A stretch of 64,000 nt of DNA from Enchytraeus crypticus (taxonomy: Eukaryota; Annelida; Clitellata; Enchytraeida; Enchytraeidae), in NCBI GenBank assembly GCA_905160935.1, contig CAJHZI010000254.1:1-64000 (forward strand), given 5' to 3'. Both the position numbers and the translations under genes were made by a program. Positions 24,046 to 29,807 of this stretch are shown here, in pieces. A model generated the notes under the pieces. The model made no database searches. It had not been told where the DNA came from and was given only the letters and a program-made list of their open reading frames with translations. Position 1 is the stretch's first letter. Every line of letters begins with the position of its first letter.

Positions 24046-25500
24046 TTTATATGTTCTTCATTCTCTGTTGCTTTTTCACATTTTGAATTGCCACTTTAAT
24101 TTCTTCCTTCATTACATAAAATCCATTTCCATCATTACCTACAATGGCTTATTCTCAGAGTTCAAAATCCTCTACTTTTGGTCTTCTTTCATGCTTTCAA
24201 TCGTTTCTTTTATGAATCTTTAGTAAAAAAAACCTTCGCAATACTATCATACAATATCCAACCCAGCATTATTACCATACCTTTGTGCATTCTTTCACCT
24301 CCTGAATTAATAACTTTGTGTCTTTCAATTACCAGACACTTGTCATCCTGCCCCATAGACATAATGTATTATCACGTTCTCTTAACCTCACCTCTCTTTC
24401 TCTCCCTGTCTCTCTTTCTGACTCTCTCTCTCTCTCTCTCTCTCTTGCACTGTCTCTCTTGATATTCGCCAACTGACCTATTTTCATTATATTTTACATC
24501 TCAGTGGCCAACATTTTACCTGTCACGGACAAACTGCTGCGGTATAATTAGTGCCGTCTGGTGATGATATTCTTCGCTTCCTATTTTTTCAGCTAAAGGA
24601 ATAACGGGCCTGTGGGCCTATCCGTTATATAATATATGCCCTTTTATCAGTGAGAGAGTACATAATGGTGAAATGAATCCCCTTTGCCTTCTTCAGCTTC
24701 TGTCTTAGTCGCCTCTTACGCACACACGGAAGCCTTCTTGCGATTATCCTATTCTGAAGTAGTGACAACCACCTGGATACAACAAGGGGAATATAATCAA
24801 TACTTCTTCTAAAGATACATTTAAATTATTCGAGCATATCTATCTTACTATAAATTCAAGTGCAAATATCGCAAAGTTTAAATCGAGACCTAAATTATGA
24901 TGGCTGCTTTACTGAATATTCTATTGACTTTTAATCATAAGGCTTCTGTGTCAGAATCAAAGGCCTTCAGAATTCATTCAAAAATTGTCTTACAAACTAC
25001 TTACTGTATTTGATTTATTTAATTTTTTCCATCTAAAATACGTTTATCAAATTCTACATAATTGTTTTATTCCATTTATAATTTTGCATATTTCTTAGCG
25101 TCCATGCAATATCTTGATTTGCAATTATTGAGTGATTGATGGATAGAAAGCCTGATTATAATTATTAATGATTGATTAAATGTTTAAAACAGATTCCATG
25201 AGATCAGCAATAATTTCGTTACCTCATTATGTAGCAGATCTGACAACAGTCACAAGTAGCTGTACCATTCCTCTTCAAAACAACGCCGACAGTAAAAATA
25301 TAAGATATATTGAAGACAGCAGGAGCGTTTATGAAAAATTTAGAAACATACCAAGTGTTATATTTAGCGTCATTCTTCTCTTCTTAACGTTGGGTATTCT
25401 GATTTTACTGATTAGTAACAGGGAGTCTAAAGCAGAGCCAATTGGATTTAACAATGAGATGAACAACGGAAATGAATACATTGAATTATATTTCGAGTAA
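1479..25500 (+). CDS. LDLa-repeat / Cys-loop receptor gene, copy 1 (spliced model)
   Basis: The model joins exons 1479-1601, 2510-2635, 3272-3394, 3909-4028, 5249-5371, 8314-8436 and 9886-10023 (one LDLa each) with 13842-13990, 15700-15744, 16284-16404, 18050-18329, 20705-20954, 22560-22772 and 25193-25500 (Cys-loop receptor). Each exon has AG/GT borders, and phases agree at every junction: 1-1 throughout the LDLa run, then 1, 0, 0, 2, 0, 1, 1. The LDLa run ends in phase 1 and the first receptor exon starts in phase 1, which supports one protein with extracellular LDLa modules ahead of a pentameric channel subunit of about 450 residues. The 5' end lies outside the window; by analogy with copy 2, two more LDLa exons are expected there. 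Exon 16284-16404 contains an 11-bp duplication that shifts the frame, so this copy may be broken or may use an internal acceptor. A junction-spanning cDNA is needed to exclude two neighbouring genes. Confidence 0.7.
1866..2026. repeat. ATT/ATC trinucleotide tract
   Basis: ATT units flank an internal ATC block. Copy 2 (about 40,472-40,629) is shorter by one ATT unit, which changes the offset between the copies. Long Ile/Ser/Met open frames across it are repeat artefacts. Confidence 0.95.
2041..2260 (+). repeat. GAT-tailed interspersed repeat, fragment
   Basis: It shares GAAAGGGCATTCAGTTGG, a GGCTC-containing stretch and AATTAAACTAGGATTCAAG with the copy at 7.95-8.28 kb. It is followed by a short GATGAT tail. 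It is probably a SINE-like element with a (GAT)n end and lies just upstream of an LDLa exon. Confidence 0.5.
2510..2635 (+). CDS. LDLa exon D (copy 1)
   Basis: The acceptor is CCACAG and the donor is GTAAG; the exon is 126 nt in phase 1-1. It encodes a six-cysteine LDLa module ending CDGRANCDNGTDERNC, with an NGT sequon directly after the second cysteine. The acidic calcium-cage residues are all present. Confidence 0.85.
2635..3062. other. Intron with little recognisable content
   Basis: About 2870-2950 resembles an inverted scrap of the LINE-A 3' end: its reverse complement contains the GAGGCAGGCCGAGATTAG motif. No exon-like sequence was seen in the rest. Confidence 0.5.
3063..3180 (+). mobile_element. 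LINE-A 3' end fragment
   Basis: A degraded version of the motif GATTTAAAGACCCACT, then a stretch resembling a Lys/Glu/Arg/Trp-rich C-terminus, then CTGCCAGTAAGCAGTGCAC. The same ending occurs at about 6.0, 9.25, 16.6, 30.6 and 35.7 kb. Confidence 0.55.
3272..3394 (+). CDS. LDLa exon E (copy 1)
   Basis: It follows a pyrimidine-rich acceptor ending TTTCAG and ends at donor GTAAG; the exon is 123 nt in phase 1-1. The LDLa module has six cysteines and the calcium end CDGIFDCASGSDEKNC. Unlike most of its neighbours, it lacks the sequon after the second cysteine (CTGT instead of CNGT). Confidence 0.85.
3635..3898. repeat. (GAT/GAC)n tract next to LDLa exon F
   Basis: A GAA/GAG-rich run passes into about 240 bp of imperfect GAT and GAC triplets. 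On the + strand it reads in frame as a poly-acidic stretch straight into the following LDLa exon, but a normal acceptor (GAATTCAG) lies between, so it is most likely intronic. Confidence 0.9.
3909..4028 (+). CDS. LDLa exon F (copy 1)
   Basis: The acceptor is AATTCAG and the donor is GTAAAG; the exon is 120 nt in phase 1-1. It encodes a short LDLa module with six cysteines, ending CDDVDDCGNNEDEIGC, and a sequon NRT after the second cysteine. It is the most acidic of the modules. The upstream frame stays open through the GAT tract, so the exon start rests on the splice site and the phase pattern. Confidence 0.8.
4145..4252 (+). repeat. Dispersed repeat tail (GATT-ending family)
   Basis: It shares CCCTGACATTGCCTTATGGC, GAGGAACCGGACG and the terminal ATTGATTGATT with the copy at 1.1 kb. 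It is intronic. Confidence 0.5.
4509..4640 (+). mobile_element. tRNA-like SINE, family S2
   Basis: A box A-like TGACCGAATGGATTAC is followed about 45 nt later by a box B-like GGTTCTAATCCC. The tail GAATCGGACATTAAATTTA follows. Related, more decayed copies lie near 15.0, 30.0 and 33.8 kb. It is not a functional tRNA: the arms do not close into a cloverleaf that I can recognise. Confidence 0.5.
4641..5248. other. AT-rich intron, no feature recognised
   Basis: No ORF, tRNA or repeat core was recognised. A short segment at about 5175-5245 (CAGTGCTCGATTTTGTCATT and following) resembles 34,075-34,140, so it is probably a repeat scrap. Confidence 0.4.
5249..5371 (+). CDS. LDLa exon G (copy 1)
   Basis: The acceptor is ACATTAG and the donor is GTAAGT; the exon is 123 nt in phase 1-1. 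It was missed by simple ORF calling on this strand because the frame closes outside the exon. The module has six cysteines, the calcium end CDGANNCGNRDDEQNC, and a sequon NGS after the second cysteine. Confidence 0.82.
5395..5630 (+). repeat. Interspersed repeat, family C
   Basis: It contains GTGTCCTGGACACTGAAGAA, a GTAAGCGGCGAC-like core, then CCATACCTCAGAA and a CTTCTGTGAAGTG end. The same order of motifs is found near 8.55, 35.9 and 37.1 kb, and inverted near 24.6 kb. Its class is unknown; it could be a SINE or LINE tail. Confidence 0.45.
5980..6172 (+). mobile_element. LINE-A 3' end fragment
   Basis: It reads as the end of a reverse-transcriptase ORF, with EGRMEGKRGTGRPRLGML, then DLKTHSY and AEDREEWRRYIPWTC, followed by a short GAGAGAGA run. 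The 5' part of the element is absent (typical 5' truncation). Confidence 0.75.
6161..7950 (-). mobile_element. Decayed non-LTR retrotransposon (APE-type, CR1/jockey-like RT), antisense
   Basis: Four open segments in different frames, read right to left, give the order of a reverse transcriptase. First comes the palm start (DDDFRGITICPILSKIFEHC and LRKAFD), then SGVKQGGILSPLLFAFYV, the catalytic YADDIILLS, and a thumb (CYLGVFINRA). A preceding region at about 7433-7950 reads like the linker before the RT in the element at 26.1-28.3 kb. Frameshifts and a stop between the segments make it dead. It sits antisense in the intron between LDLa exons G and H. The closest relative in the window is the spacer element, from which it is clearly diverged. 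Confidence 0.85.
7945..8280 (+). repeat. GAT-tailed interspersed repeat (longest copy)
   Basis: It starts near a TGTCCGGGTTGTTTAAAG core and passes through AAAGGGCATTCAGTTGGC and GAACCCAGTTAAACTGGGA. It ends in about 70 bp of imperfect GAT. The same end motif precedes the GAT tracts near 2.2 and 3.6 kb. It looks like a SINE-type element whose 3' end is a (GAT)n microsatellite. Confidence 0.55.
8314..8436 (+). CDS. LDLa exon H (copy 1)
   Basis: The acceptor is TATTTTAG and the donor is GTAAGA; the exon is 123 nt in phase 1-1. The module has six cysteines, ends CDGYVDCQNYDDESHC, and has a sequon NNS after the second cysteine. The GAT tail of the upstream repeat ends only about 35 bp before it. 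Confidence 0.82.
8540..8790 (+). repeat. Interspersed repeat, family C
   Basis: It carries GTGTGGTTGGACCACTGCAG, then AAGTAAGAGGCGACTA, then GGGAAACCACCTCAGAAGCC. These motifs are shared in this order with the copies near 5.4, 24.6 (inverted), 35.9 and 37.1 kb. Confidence 0.5.
9228..9325 (+). mobile_element. LINE-A 3' end fragment
   Basis: It is a short remnant holding GAAGAGTGGAGGCGTTATAT, CCATGGACATGCC and a GAGAGAGA end, as in the longer copies at 6.0 and 30.7 kb. Confidence 0.6.
9690..9860. repeat. (GAT/GAC)n tract next to LDLa exon I
   Basis: Imperfect GAT triplets end about 35 bp before the acceptor of the next LDLa exon. The long Met-rich open frame across it is an artefact. Confidence 0.9.
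9886..10023 (+). CDS. LDLa exon I (copy 1)
   Basis: The acceptor is AATTGCAG and the donor is GTATCA; the exon is 138 nt in phase 1-1. The LDLa module has six cysteines and a longer first loop. It ends CNGYENCPYGDDERNC, with Asn replacing the usual first Asp of the calcium cage. It lacks the sequon after cysteine 2. It is the last LDLa before the receptor exons. Confidence 0.83.
10024..10597. other. Intron, nothing recognised
   Basis: AT-rich sequence without an ORF, repeat core or RNA-like element that I can identify. Confidence 0.4.
10598..10657. other. Strong hairpin (23-bp stem)
   Basis: The arm AACATTTCATTAGACGGCCC plus AAT pairs with 10,635-10,657 with two mismatches around a 14-nt loop that contains CCTTCGGGG. 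It is preserved exactly in copy 2 at 49,201-49,260. It could be a miniature inverted-repeat element or a structured RNA segment of the intron. Confidence 0.7.
10745..10815 (+). repeat. Dispersed repeat tail (GATT-ending family), decayed
   Basis: It shares GCTACGTCCCTGACACT and the GGACGTTAAA element with the copies at 1.1, 4.15 and 14.5 kb. Confidence 0.4.
10885..11020. repeat. (ACT)n/(AAT)n microsatellite
   Basis: About 135 bp of ACT passes into AAT triplets directly 5' of the kinase pseudogene. The open Thr/Asn-rich frame that continues into the kinase is a by-product. Confidence 0.95.
11078..12734 (+). pseudogene. Intronless protein kinase pseudogene (TSSK-like), copy 1
   Basis: From ATG 11,078 the frame encodes a Gly-rich loop (LGRGKFGFIVVGKS) and the ATP-binding AAIKLVE. 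A long Gln-rich insertion follows and the frame changes (around 11.4 kb). The second frame (to 12,291) has FEAELLRKLNHDNVIRLFD, the catalytic loop HRDMRCEHFLLD, then LTDFSAAYQ, PGYLPPEVL and ADIWALGF. A third frame carries RRGLRFYPSES and, after two in-frame stops, a Lys/Glu-rich tail ending at TAG 12,732. The HRD-CE-LLLD and LTDF context recalls testis-specific serine kinases. DFG is DFS and the Asn of the catalytic loop is His, so activity is doubtful even without the two frameshifts. It has no introns and is GC-richer than its surroundings, which suggests a retrocopy. It lies inside the intron between LDLa exon I and the first receptor exon. Confidence 0.75.
12785..12958. repeat. (AAT)n tracts enclosing a copied piece of the kinase
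   Basis: Between two AAT tracts, 12,846-12,908 repeats 12,466-12,532 of the kinase pseudogene: both contain GAAGAGCTGGAGGAACTTCC, with a few substitutions. It is probably a slippage or template-switch duplication mediated by the microsatellite. Confidence 0.85.
12960..13025. repeat. (AT)n microsatellite
   Basis: About 65 bp of AT dinucleotide. Confidence 0.95.
13130..13597 (-). mobile_element. Retroelement C-terminal fragment with endonuclease-like motif
   Basis: The minus-strand frame of about 150 codons contains GRRPDSMTLVPLF, CDVTVIDTMANSYL, RKLDKYRDL and VVPMAIETMGTMN, and ends in QRLSMTLQRFNAVRF. I recognise this block as the C-terminus found in some non-LTR polyproteins. The R-PD...D-TV spacing resembles a PD-(D/E)XK restriction-like endonuclease; that assignment is inference. 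The 5' reverse transcriptase is missing. One base differs between the copies (near 13,480). Confidence 0.6.
13842..13990 (+). CDS. Cys-loop receptor exon 1: start of extracellular domain (copy 1)
   Basis: The acceptor is TTGCCAG and the donor is GTAAGC; the exon is 149 nt, entering in phase 1 and leaving in phase 0. The peptide runs EFVNKESRALYYIKNKK, then a Pro-Leu segment and the beta-1-like SLTLVVVRLTFKLRCIQEL. Family members open with an amphipathic helix and a strand of this kind (helix, then LTL-x-L). The phase-1 start matches the LDLa exons exactly, so it can be joined to them. The sequence is identical in copy 2. Confidence 0.75.
14480..14575 (+). repeat. Dispersed repeat tail (GATT-ending family)
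   Basis: It contains GACGTCCATGACATAGCTTT, GACGAACCGG and TTAAATTCTTATT, ending in TTGATTGATTGAT. Confidence 0.45.
14884..14960. repeat. (CT)n microsatellite
   Basis: About 75 bp of CT dinucleotide with one interruption. Confidence 0.95.
15000..15110 (+). mobile_element. tRNA-like SINE fragment (S2-like)
   Basis: It contains GGGTTCGAATCCCAG, a perfect box B-like motif, and a downstream CTCGGACATTTATTGGACTG. Copy 2 has one G-to-A change within this motif. No full tRNA cloverleaf could be drawn. Confidence 0.4.
15700..15744 (+). CDS. Cys-loop receptor exon 2 (45 nt, copy 1)
   Basis: The acceptor is TTTACAG and the donor is GTAAGA; the exon encodes DEASEVIHIRGEIYA in phase 0-0. A 45-nt exon at this position is a hallmark of nicotinic receptor genes (the DEKNQ...TTNVWL segment). 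The conserved loop-D Trp is replaced here. It is too short to show as an ORF; size, phase and position make it convincing. Confidence 0.75.
16284..16404 (+). CDS. Cys-loop receptor exon 3 with 11-bp duplication (copy 1)
   Basis: From acceptor TAACAG the frame reads EWIDSR and then TAG at 16,302-16,304. The cause is a direct duplication of 11 bp (TAGACAGTAGA), which makes the exon 121 nt instead of the 110 nt of copy 2. The rest is intact in the proper frame: RINW, then ITVPSNSVWNPTIGITN. The duplication itself creates a new AG (16,299-16,300). Splicing there would restart at ATA 16,301 in phase 0 and restore the frame, with only Glu-Trp lost. The donor is GTTAGT. The exon leaves in phase 2 and joins the next exon as ...ITNSASDVFGD. 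Confidence 0.8.
16500..16715 (+). mobile_element. LINE-A / family C 3' remnant
   Basis: It holds CTGAGGAAGGCAATGGAGGC, CTAGTCATAAGCAGAATCC and the ending GGACCTGCCAGTAGGCAGTG, as in other LINE-A 3' ends. Confidence 0.5.
16720..17850. other. Intron, nothing recognised
   Basis: There is a short GAT/GAC cluster at about 17,078-17,115. I see no ORF or repeat core besides that. Confidence 0.4.
17850..17965. repeat. (TAAA)n-rich tract
   Basis: Imperfect ATAAATAA/GAATGAAT tetranucleotides just upstream of the Cys-loop exon. Copy 2 differs in unit number. Confidence 0.85.
18050..18329 (+). CDS. Cys-loop receptor exon 4: Cys-loop exon (copy 1)
   Basis: The acceptor is GATTCAG and the donor is GTAAAG; the exon is 280 nt, entering in phase 2 and leaving in phase 0. 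It encodes SASDVFGDIL, a strand KSRYKIKVQDNGKH, then the diagnostic 13-residue Cys-loop CQLDMTYFPFDNQAC, and the region around binding loop B (ELSIYYYNATRL, with an N-glycosylation site). It ends with VQWEIVSRKVA. The loop-B Trp of acetylcholine receptors is absent. Eight bases differ from copy 2, giving five amino-acid changes. Confidence 0.92.
18330..18984. other. Intron, nothing recognised
   Basis: AT-rich sequence, almost identical in both copies. A short AAATAAAT tract is at about 18,703-18,738. Confidence 0.4.
18985..20630 (+). mobile_element. Highly decayed LINE (LINE-A-like), sense
   Basis: Recognisable pieces in order are AAEIKYAFKKLK with KASGSDNITAEM (RT start), then TFASLIYTKAFDKVRHEKL (palm, AFD), MRGVRQG (the R-G-V-R-Q-G motif), and a thumb or C-terminal FGHII segment near 20,395. 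Many stops and frameshifts make it inactive. It fills most of the intron between the Cys-loop exon and the TM1-TM2 exon. Confidence 0.75.
20705..20954 (+). CDS. Cys-loop receptor exon 5: loop C, TM1 and TM2 (copy 1)
   Basis: The acceptor is ACATGTAG and the donor is GTATGT; the exon is 250 nt from phase 0 to phase 1. It encodes TFKFDEKQKYRAVYYLRRKP (loop C region, no vicinal Cys pair, then the RRKP entry to TM1). TM1 is YYILNLLIPNVLKALMSSLV. TM2 follows PSDCEEE: ITYQITLIMALVVDLLNIQA. The TM2-TM3 linker is ITPPSS. Glu at the -1' position is as in cation channels. The 9' Leu is Met, 14' is Asp and 20' is Ala. No ORF caller would find this exon without splice logic. Confidence 0.92.
20970..21190. 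repeat. Polypyrimidine (TTCC/TTTC)n tract
   Basis: About 220 bp of imperfect TTCC, TTTC and TTCT units directly after the TM1-TM2 donor. The Phe/Leu-rich open frames are artefacts. Confidence 0.9.
21480..21625 (+). mobile_element. tRNA-like SINE, family S1
   Basis: Box A-like AGTGGCGAAGTAGGCAAGA and box B-like GTGGTTCAAATCCTGGGC are followed by ACATCGCTTTCGAGTGAGGA and a TTAACATTAG end. This is the clearest sense-strand copy. Confidence 0.75.
21700..21765. repeat. Short tandem repeat, 19-bp unit, three copies
   Basis: CTTATTTATTATTTACTGT is repeated three times in tandem, with the same number in copy 2. Confidence 0.9.
21985..22105 (-). mobile_element. tRNA-like SINE, family S1
   Basis: Antisense copy with GGATTTGAACCC (box B complement) and CATCGCCACT (box A complement). 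It forms an inverted pair with the copy 360 bp upstream. Confidence 0.75.
22171..22499 (-). mobile_element. 5S rRNA-like SINE insertion, present only in copy 1
   Basis: These 329 bp are missing from copy 2 at a clean empty site. Flanking TAACG (22,166-22,170 and 22,495-22,499) looks like a target-site duplication. On the minus strand, GGTTAGTAAATTGTAGGCGA, then CTTTGGAAGACCGCG, resembles the internal promoter part of 5S rRNA (GGTTAGTACTTGGATGGGAG). A related copy at 31.26-31.55 kb is closer to 5S. The insertion lies in the intron, about 60 bp upstream of the TM3 exon. Confidence 0.7.
22560..22772 (+). CDS. Cys-loop receptor exon 6: TM3 and start of cytoplasmic loop (copy 1)
   Basis: The acceptor is CGATTCAG and the donor is GTAACA; the exon is 213 nt in phase 1-1. 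The junction with the previous exon gives NFPLLGIYVLIV, which matches the family pattern PLIG-KY at the start of TM3. TM3 is IYVLIVISTSTLSLITIIIM. A basic and aromatic stretch (WFRKIYICC) begins the intracellular loop. Only one silent base differs from copy 2. An upstream ATG in the same frame is intronic. Confidence 0.9.
23026..23165 (+). mobile_element. tRNA-like SINE, family S1
   Basis: CTGGAGCTAATGGCGATGTC, GGGGTTCAAATCATGGGCTC and ATTGCTTTCGAGTGA are in the standard order. Confidence 0.7.
23170..24000. other. Intron, nothing recognised
   Basis: No exon, ORF of note or repeat core identified. Divergence from copy 2 is higher here than to the left of 15.7 kb. Confidence 0.4.
24002..24045. 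repeat. (CT)n microsatellite
   Basis: About 40 bp of CT dinucleotide, slightly shorter in copy 2. A second CT tract lies at 24,385-24,447. Confidence 0.9.
24050..24380 (-). mobile_element. Probable LINE remnant, antisense
   Basis: The minus strand near 24,075-24,150 reads GNDGNGFYVMKEEIKVAIQN, which resembles the segment just before LINE reverse transcriptases (K-EEI-xAI-xxK). The rest is too decayed to place. Confidence 0.35.
24590..24780 (-). repeat. Interspersed repeat, family C (inverted)
   Basis: It contains the complement of the family C core: CCTTTGCCTTCTTCAGCTTC, then AGTCGCCTCTTACGC. This is the reverse of the order in the 8.55-kb copy. Confidence 0.45.
25193..25500 (+). CDS. Cys-loop receptor last exon: TM4 and C-terminus (copy 1)
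   Basis: The acceptor is AAAACAG; it enters in phase 1 and the stop TAA is at 25,498-25,500. It encodes the end of the cytoplasmic loop (Thr/Ser-rich, then SVYEKFRNIPS), TM4 as VIFSVILLFLTLGILILLIS, and an extracellular tail NRESKAEPIGF... of about 30 residues. Loop length between TM3 and TM4 is about 115 residues. This copy is open; copy 2 has a stop near the start of the exon. Confidence 0.88.
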
Positions 25501-26095
25501 TTATAGCGGATGCTTATTACAGTCATTGTAAAAATCTTATTAGAATTAATTTCAGTCAGAATTTATCAGACTAAACATTTGTATGTGGAAAATAAAACTG
25601 TCGGGACAGGAAATCACCATATTCACTGGAATTATAAAACTCTAGTCGTAAATTGTTAGCGTGATGAATTAGTATTTGTTTGAGGTTTAGCCTACTTTGT
25701 CTTACTTTCTTCAATCTACTTAAATTTGAATTCCAAATCATTTGAAAATAGATCTGAACGTTATTTACTATTAACTAATTAACAAATAATTAATCATTAT
25801 ATCTTCGAATAATCCACGAATCGACGCAACTTCTCAATCAAGCTAAGACTAATATATGTACCTTTTTATTCGCCACTTGGGCAACCAAATCACACACAAA
25901 ACAGAAACAGAAAATAAACGCAAAATGTGCAAAACAAAGAAAATAGAACATGAAGAAAAACAATAGCTTGCATTTCGAAAAAAGTAGCCTATGCAATATA
26001 AGCACATCAATATCATCAATATTGAAATCGTATAGGTTACATTTGTCAAAATTTCCACAACAATACTTATTGGCATGATATACCAATTTTTTCTT

Positions 26096-28264
26096 TCAAA
26101 ACTGCTGAAAGTTTAGATTTATTGCATCTCTGTAGTTATTTTTAAAATCCAGAGCATTAGTATGGAAGTGAGCTGCCAGCTTGTCTAAGTCGCCCGTAGA
26201 CAGACTTGTACATATTAATCTTAGCATTATATTTTCCGACATATTCAGAGACGATAAGAAGGACATTACCTTTAATGCATATATGTGCAAAATTGATTTA
26301 AACCCAGTATATAACTGACAATGTTTTATAGTATTTGAGTCATATGTATTAAAAACCTTTTGAAAAGATTTAGTCCACGGACTATTTAGAGTAGTTAACT
26401 CTGTTTTATTAAGGGACAGAGCCTCCAATGCGTACGTTAAACATGGTAGAGCAATGGTCGATATTAATTTCAGAATTACAGGCTTATTGTTAGAAGTTCC
26501 TAATTTAATCAATATTGCATTTGCAGATCTATAATATTTAATTTTGGCAGCATCAAAACTACATTTAAATTTAGGTGCATTCAAAATATATATTCCTAAA
26601 TATTTCATTTCGTCTGTCCAAGGAACTAAGCTATCTTTTAGATATAGTTTGCAACATTTCTTGTTGTATCTGTTGCCAATACGTAATGATGAGCATTTTT
26701 TAATATTAATCTGCAGGTCTAACAATTCTAGCTGACTGCTACAGATATCTAACATACGTTGCATTTCACAAAGCGACGGGCTTAACAACAATAGATCATC
26801 TGCGTACATAATTGCACTGACAGCGATACCCTTAAAATGACATCCATATTTAGCGAATTCATCTAGCAAATCATTAACATAAATAAAAAATAAAACTGGA
26901 CTTAAGACTCCACCTTGCCGTATGCCAGCCAATAATCGGTAAGGCCTAGAAAGAACATTTTCTCATCTAACACAACTGTAGGATATACTGTACCAGTAGA
27001 ACAAGATATTAATCAACACTGATGGGGTTCCTCTTTTCATTAATTTTAAGATAAGTACTGAATAAATAACTTTATCAAAGCCCTTGCTTATGTCTAGACA
27101 ACATATATTTATAGTTGAATTGTTTTCAGTATAATGTTCTATTACTTTTCTCACAGTATATATTGCATGCTGACAGCCAGACTTGGGCTTGAAACCAAGT
27201 TGATTATAGCTTGTAATAAAATACTTAGAAAATTTTATCATTAAGCAATGTTCAAATAATTTTGACATAATAGGACTTAATGAAATTCCTCTGAAAGTAT
27301 CAATGGCTTGAGGACCGTGAGCTTTTTCATTTTTCGGAATGGGTATAGTGATACCCCTTCCAAAATCTCGTGGTACATAACTCGATATTAGCATCGAGTT
27401 AAACAACTTTGCTAACAATGATAATAGCACTGGATGCGAGTAAGCGACATGTTCAGTAGTAATGTTATCAATGCCAGGAGACTTGCCCATTTTCATTTTC
27501 TTTAATGACACTTCTATTAGCTGCACAGTTATATCGAATTTTGCGTTATGAGCACATCCCGAATAATTTCATATTTTCTCTTTAAATTCTTGTAGTTTAA
27601 TATTGCTAAAATTATCAAAGTTTGGGGAACATACCCCCTCAAAATATTCTGCAAACTTTTCTGCAGCTAATTCTGGAGTTAGATTGTCTCGCAAGTGAAG
27701 TTGTGTGCTTGCTTTTCTGATAACTTTGCTTTTCCAGGTCTTCCAGAAGGCAACATTATTTTTTGAGACTAGTTCCTCATGCAAATTGTCCGATACTATG
27801 TACTTTTCCGCTTCTTTTTCTTTTTTGATGGCAAGTTTATGTAGCAACTTATCCTTGGCTTTTTGTTCCATCAAATTACCATGTAAAGGTTTGCCAGCAT
27901 CTAGCCATACTTTATGGGAATTGCAAGATTTTGATTTTAATAATGATAAATCACTGCTCCACCAATGTTTCAGGGTGTTTTGTGGGATAGAAAATATACA
28001 TTGCTCAGATGCTGTCAGCATTGCATGCACAGTAGCTGAATAATACTCTTCTATTTGCAGTTTAGACAAGCATTCACAAACAGACAAAGTACTAACAATA
28101 GCATCATATACAGGATACAACAACTGTCTAGTCATATCGTAGTAATTACTAAGGTTACTTTTATCCCATCTCAGTATTCTCTTCTTATGAGCATTAGGTG
28201 AATCCACATGATGCACAGGGCGCCCTGCTACTACAGCTGTGCTATACTTAGATTCTGACGGCAT
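26096..28264 (-). mobile_element. Non-LTR retrotransposon, antisense (CR1/jockey-like RT), inactive
   Basis: Read right to left there are three open blocks. The first is a linker (28,264-27,569). The second is KMKMGKSPGIDNITTEHV through the RGISLSPIMSKLFEHC motif and LDISKGFDKV (27,526-26,963). The third is AGIRQGGVLSPVLFFIYVND, the catalytic YADDLLLLSPS, and thumb KYLGIYILNAPKFK (26,932-26,096). Frames change between blocks, so it is dead, though much better kept than its relative at 6.2-7.95 kb. No 5' endonuclease domain is visible; the element is 5'-truncated or eroded. It lies 600 bp after the receptor stop. Confidence 0.9.
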
Positions 28265-28559
28265 ATAATGTTGTTCATTATTTTAAATGCAAGTCTACAA
28301 AATATATTTTTCTCAATACATACTGAATTTATAATAACAAATTCTTAGACGAAACAGTCCTTATCGCATATTTTGTAATAATATATGTTACTTAGGATAT
28401 AATGCATTAGTATTTTATAAACTTTAAGAAGGACACAATCGCTTACTTTCTTAATCTCCTCATAAATGGCCTTATCAACACTTTAATGTAACCTATATCT
28501 TTAGAATATCATATAACTTCTGAGGTGGTTTCCCACAGCCCTATTCGAATCTTCCTCTC

Positions 28560-28860
28560 CTGTTATCTGATTACCAATGAGTAGTGAAATGGGCTGGACA
28601 TGTTATGCGCATGGAAGATAACAGAAATCCTCGACAGATTTTTAACTAAAAGGCAGACGGCAAGAGAACAGCGGGGAGACCCAACAGAAGATGGAAGGAC
28701 TGCCTCGAAGAAGATTTGAATGCTGCTGGAGTTAGCATTTATGGCAGAACAGAATAAAGAGAAAGAATGAACATCGAGGAAATGGCAAAGAATAGAGTTT
28801 TGTGGAGGAATATCATAGAGAAATCTTTGGCTGGAACCAGCTCCAGGATGATCAGATGAC
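28560..28860 (+). mobile_element. LINE C-terminal fragment (RTE/L1-like tail)
   Basis: The + strand reads WAGHVMRMEDNRNPRQIF, then GKRTAGRPNRRWKDCLEEDL and MAKNRVLWRNIIEKS, interrupted by stops. The GHV-RM...GRP-RRW-D pattern is the common end of non-LTR reverse transcriptases. Confidence 0.75.
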
Positions 28861-29620
28861 ATGTCATTAATAAGTAGACGAAAATTGCTCATACAATTAG
28901 GGCCTAATTACCTAACTTCACGACGATTTCCAATATTGCTCAGGGTCTGGTTGAGTTCTGGTATGTTGTTAAAATTAAACACACCTCGCGTTTCACATCT
29001 CTTACATTTAATTATTCCTGTCAGGCGATAAAACTTAATTCATCGATTTGGTAAAATAGATGATACAATAGGAAAACATTTTCGCTTAACAATATTCCTA
29101 ATATAATATTCCGGTCGTTTTATTTCGAAATAATCAAACGAGTCTTTTGACTTAATAATTGATGCAATAAACAACTATGAAAAACTGGAAATAGCAATTT
29201 AGTTGTAGGCCATGCCAGTAATAACAGGACTGCAGCACTGATGATATTCGATATAAAATAATCAGATGTGAAGGTCGATGGGTTACTTAAAATGTGTATA
29301 GATATATGTATGTTTGTAGGGGAATACTGATTAAAATAATACATCAGTATTTTTGTGTATCATTTGAAAGATAGCCTGTTTACATAGGAAATATTCAAGC
29401 CACTCTATTAATACTTATTGAGCAAAATGAATCTACGCTCCAAACTACTGATTCAACTCATCGTTCTACGATTGTATGTGAAAAATCAATTATCAACTCA
29501 TTATTCGACCTTCGAAGTATATACACAATTCAGTCCAGGTAAAAATTGATCGATAATATATAGTTTTAAATTTACATTTTAATTGTAATTATAGCCTGTA
29601 GAATTTAAATATTAACTATC
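28861..29620. other. Spacer, nothing recognised
   Basis: AT-rich, with no coding or repeat motif identified. Confidence 0.4.
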
Positions 29621-29629
29621 TCTCTCTGA

Positions 29630-29631
<2 letters not shown>

Positions 29632-29714
<83 letters not shown>

Positions 29715-29769
29715 CTAGATATAGATATATATATATATATATATACATGTTATATATATATATATATGT

Positions 29770-29807
<38 letters not shown>

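Larger units (their letters stand above)
1..25650. repeat. Copy 1 of a large direct duplication
   Basis: This block recurs at 38,607-64,000 in the same orientation. The offset is 38,606 at the left edge, 38,603 from about 2 to 15.7 kb, 38,679-38,694 from 16 to 22 kb, and 38,350 then 38,346 afterwards. The offset shifts come from discrete indels: a 3-bp ATT unit near 2.0 kb, about 91 bp missing from copy 1 after 15.76 kb, an 11-bp duplication at 16.3 kb and a 329-bp insertion at 22.17 kb. The left end lies beyond the window, because base 1 already falls inside matched sequence. Confidence 0.97.
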
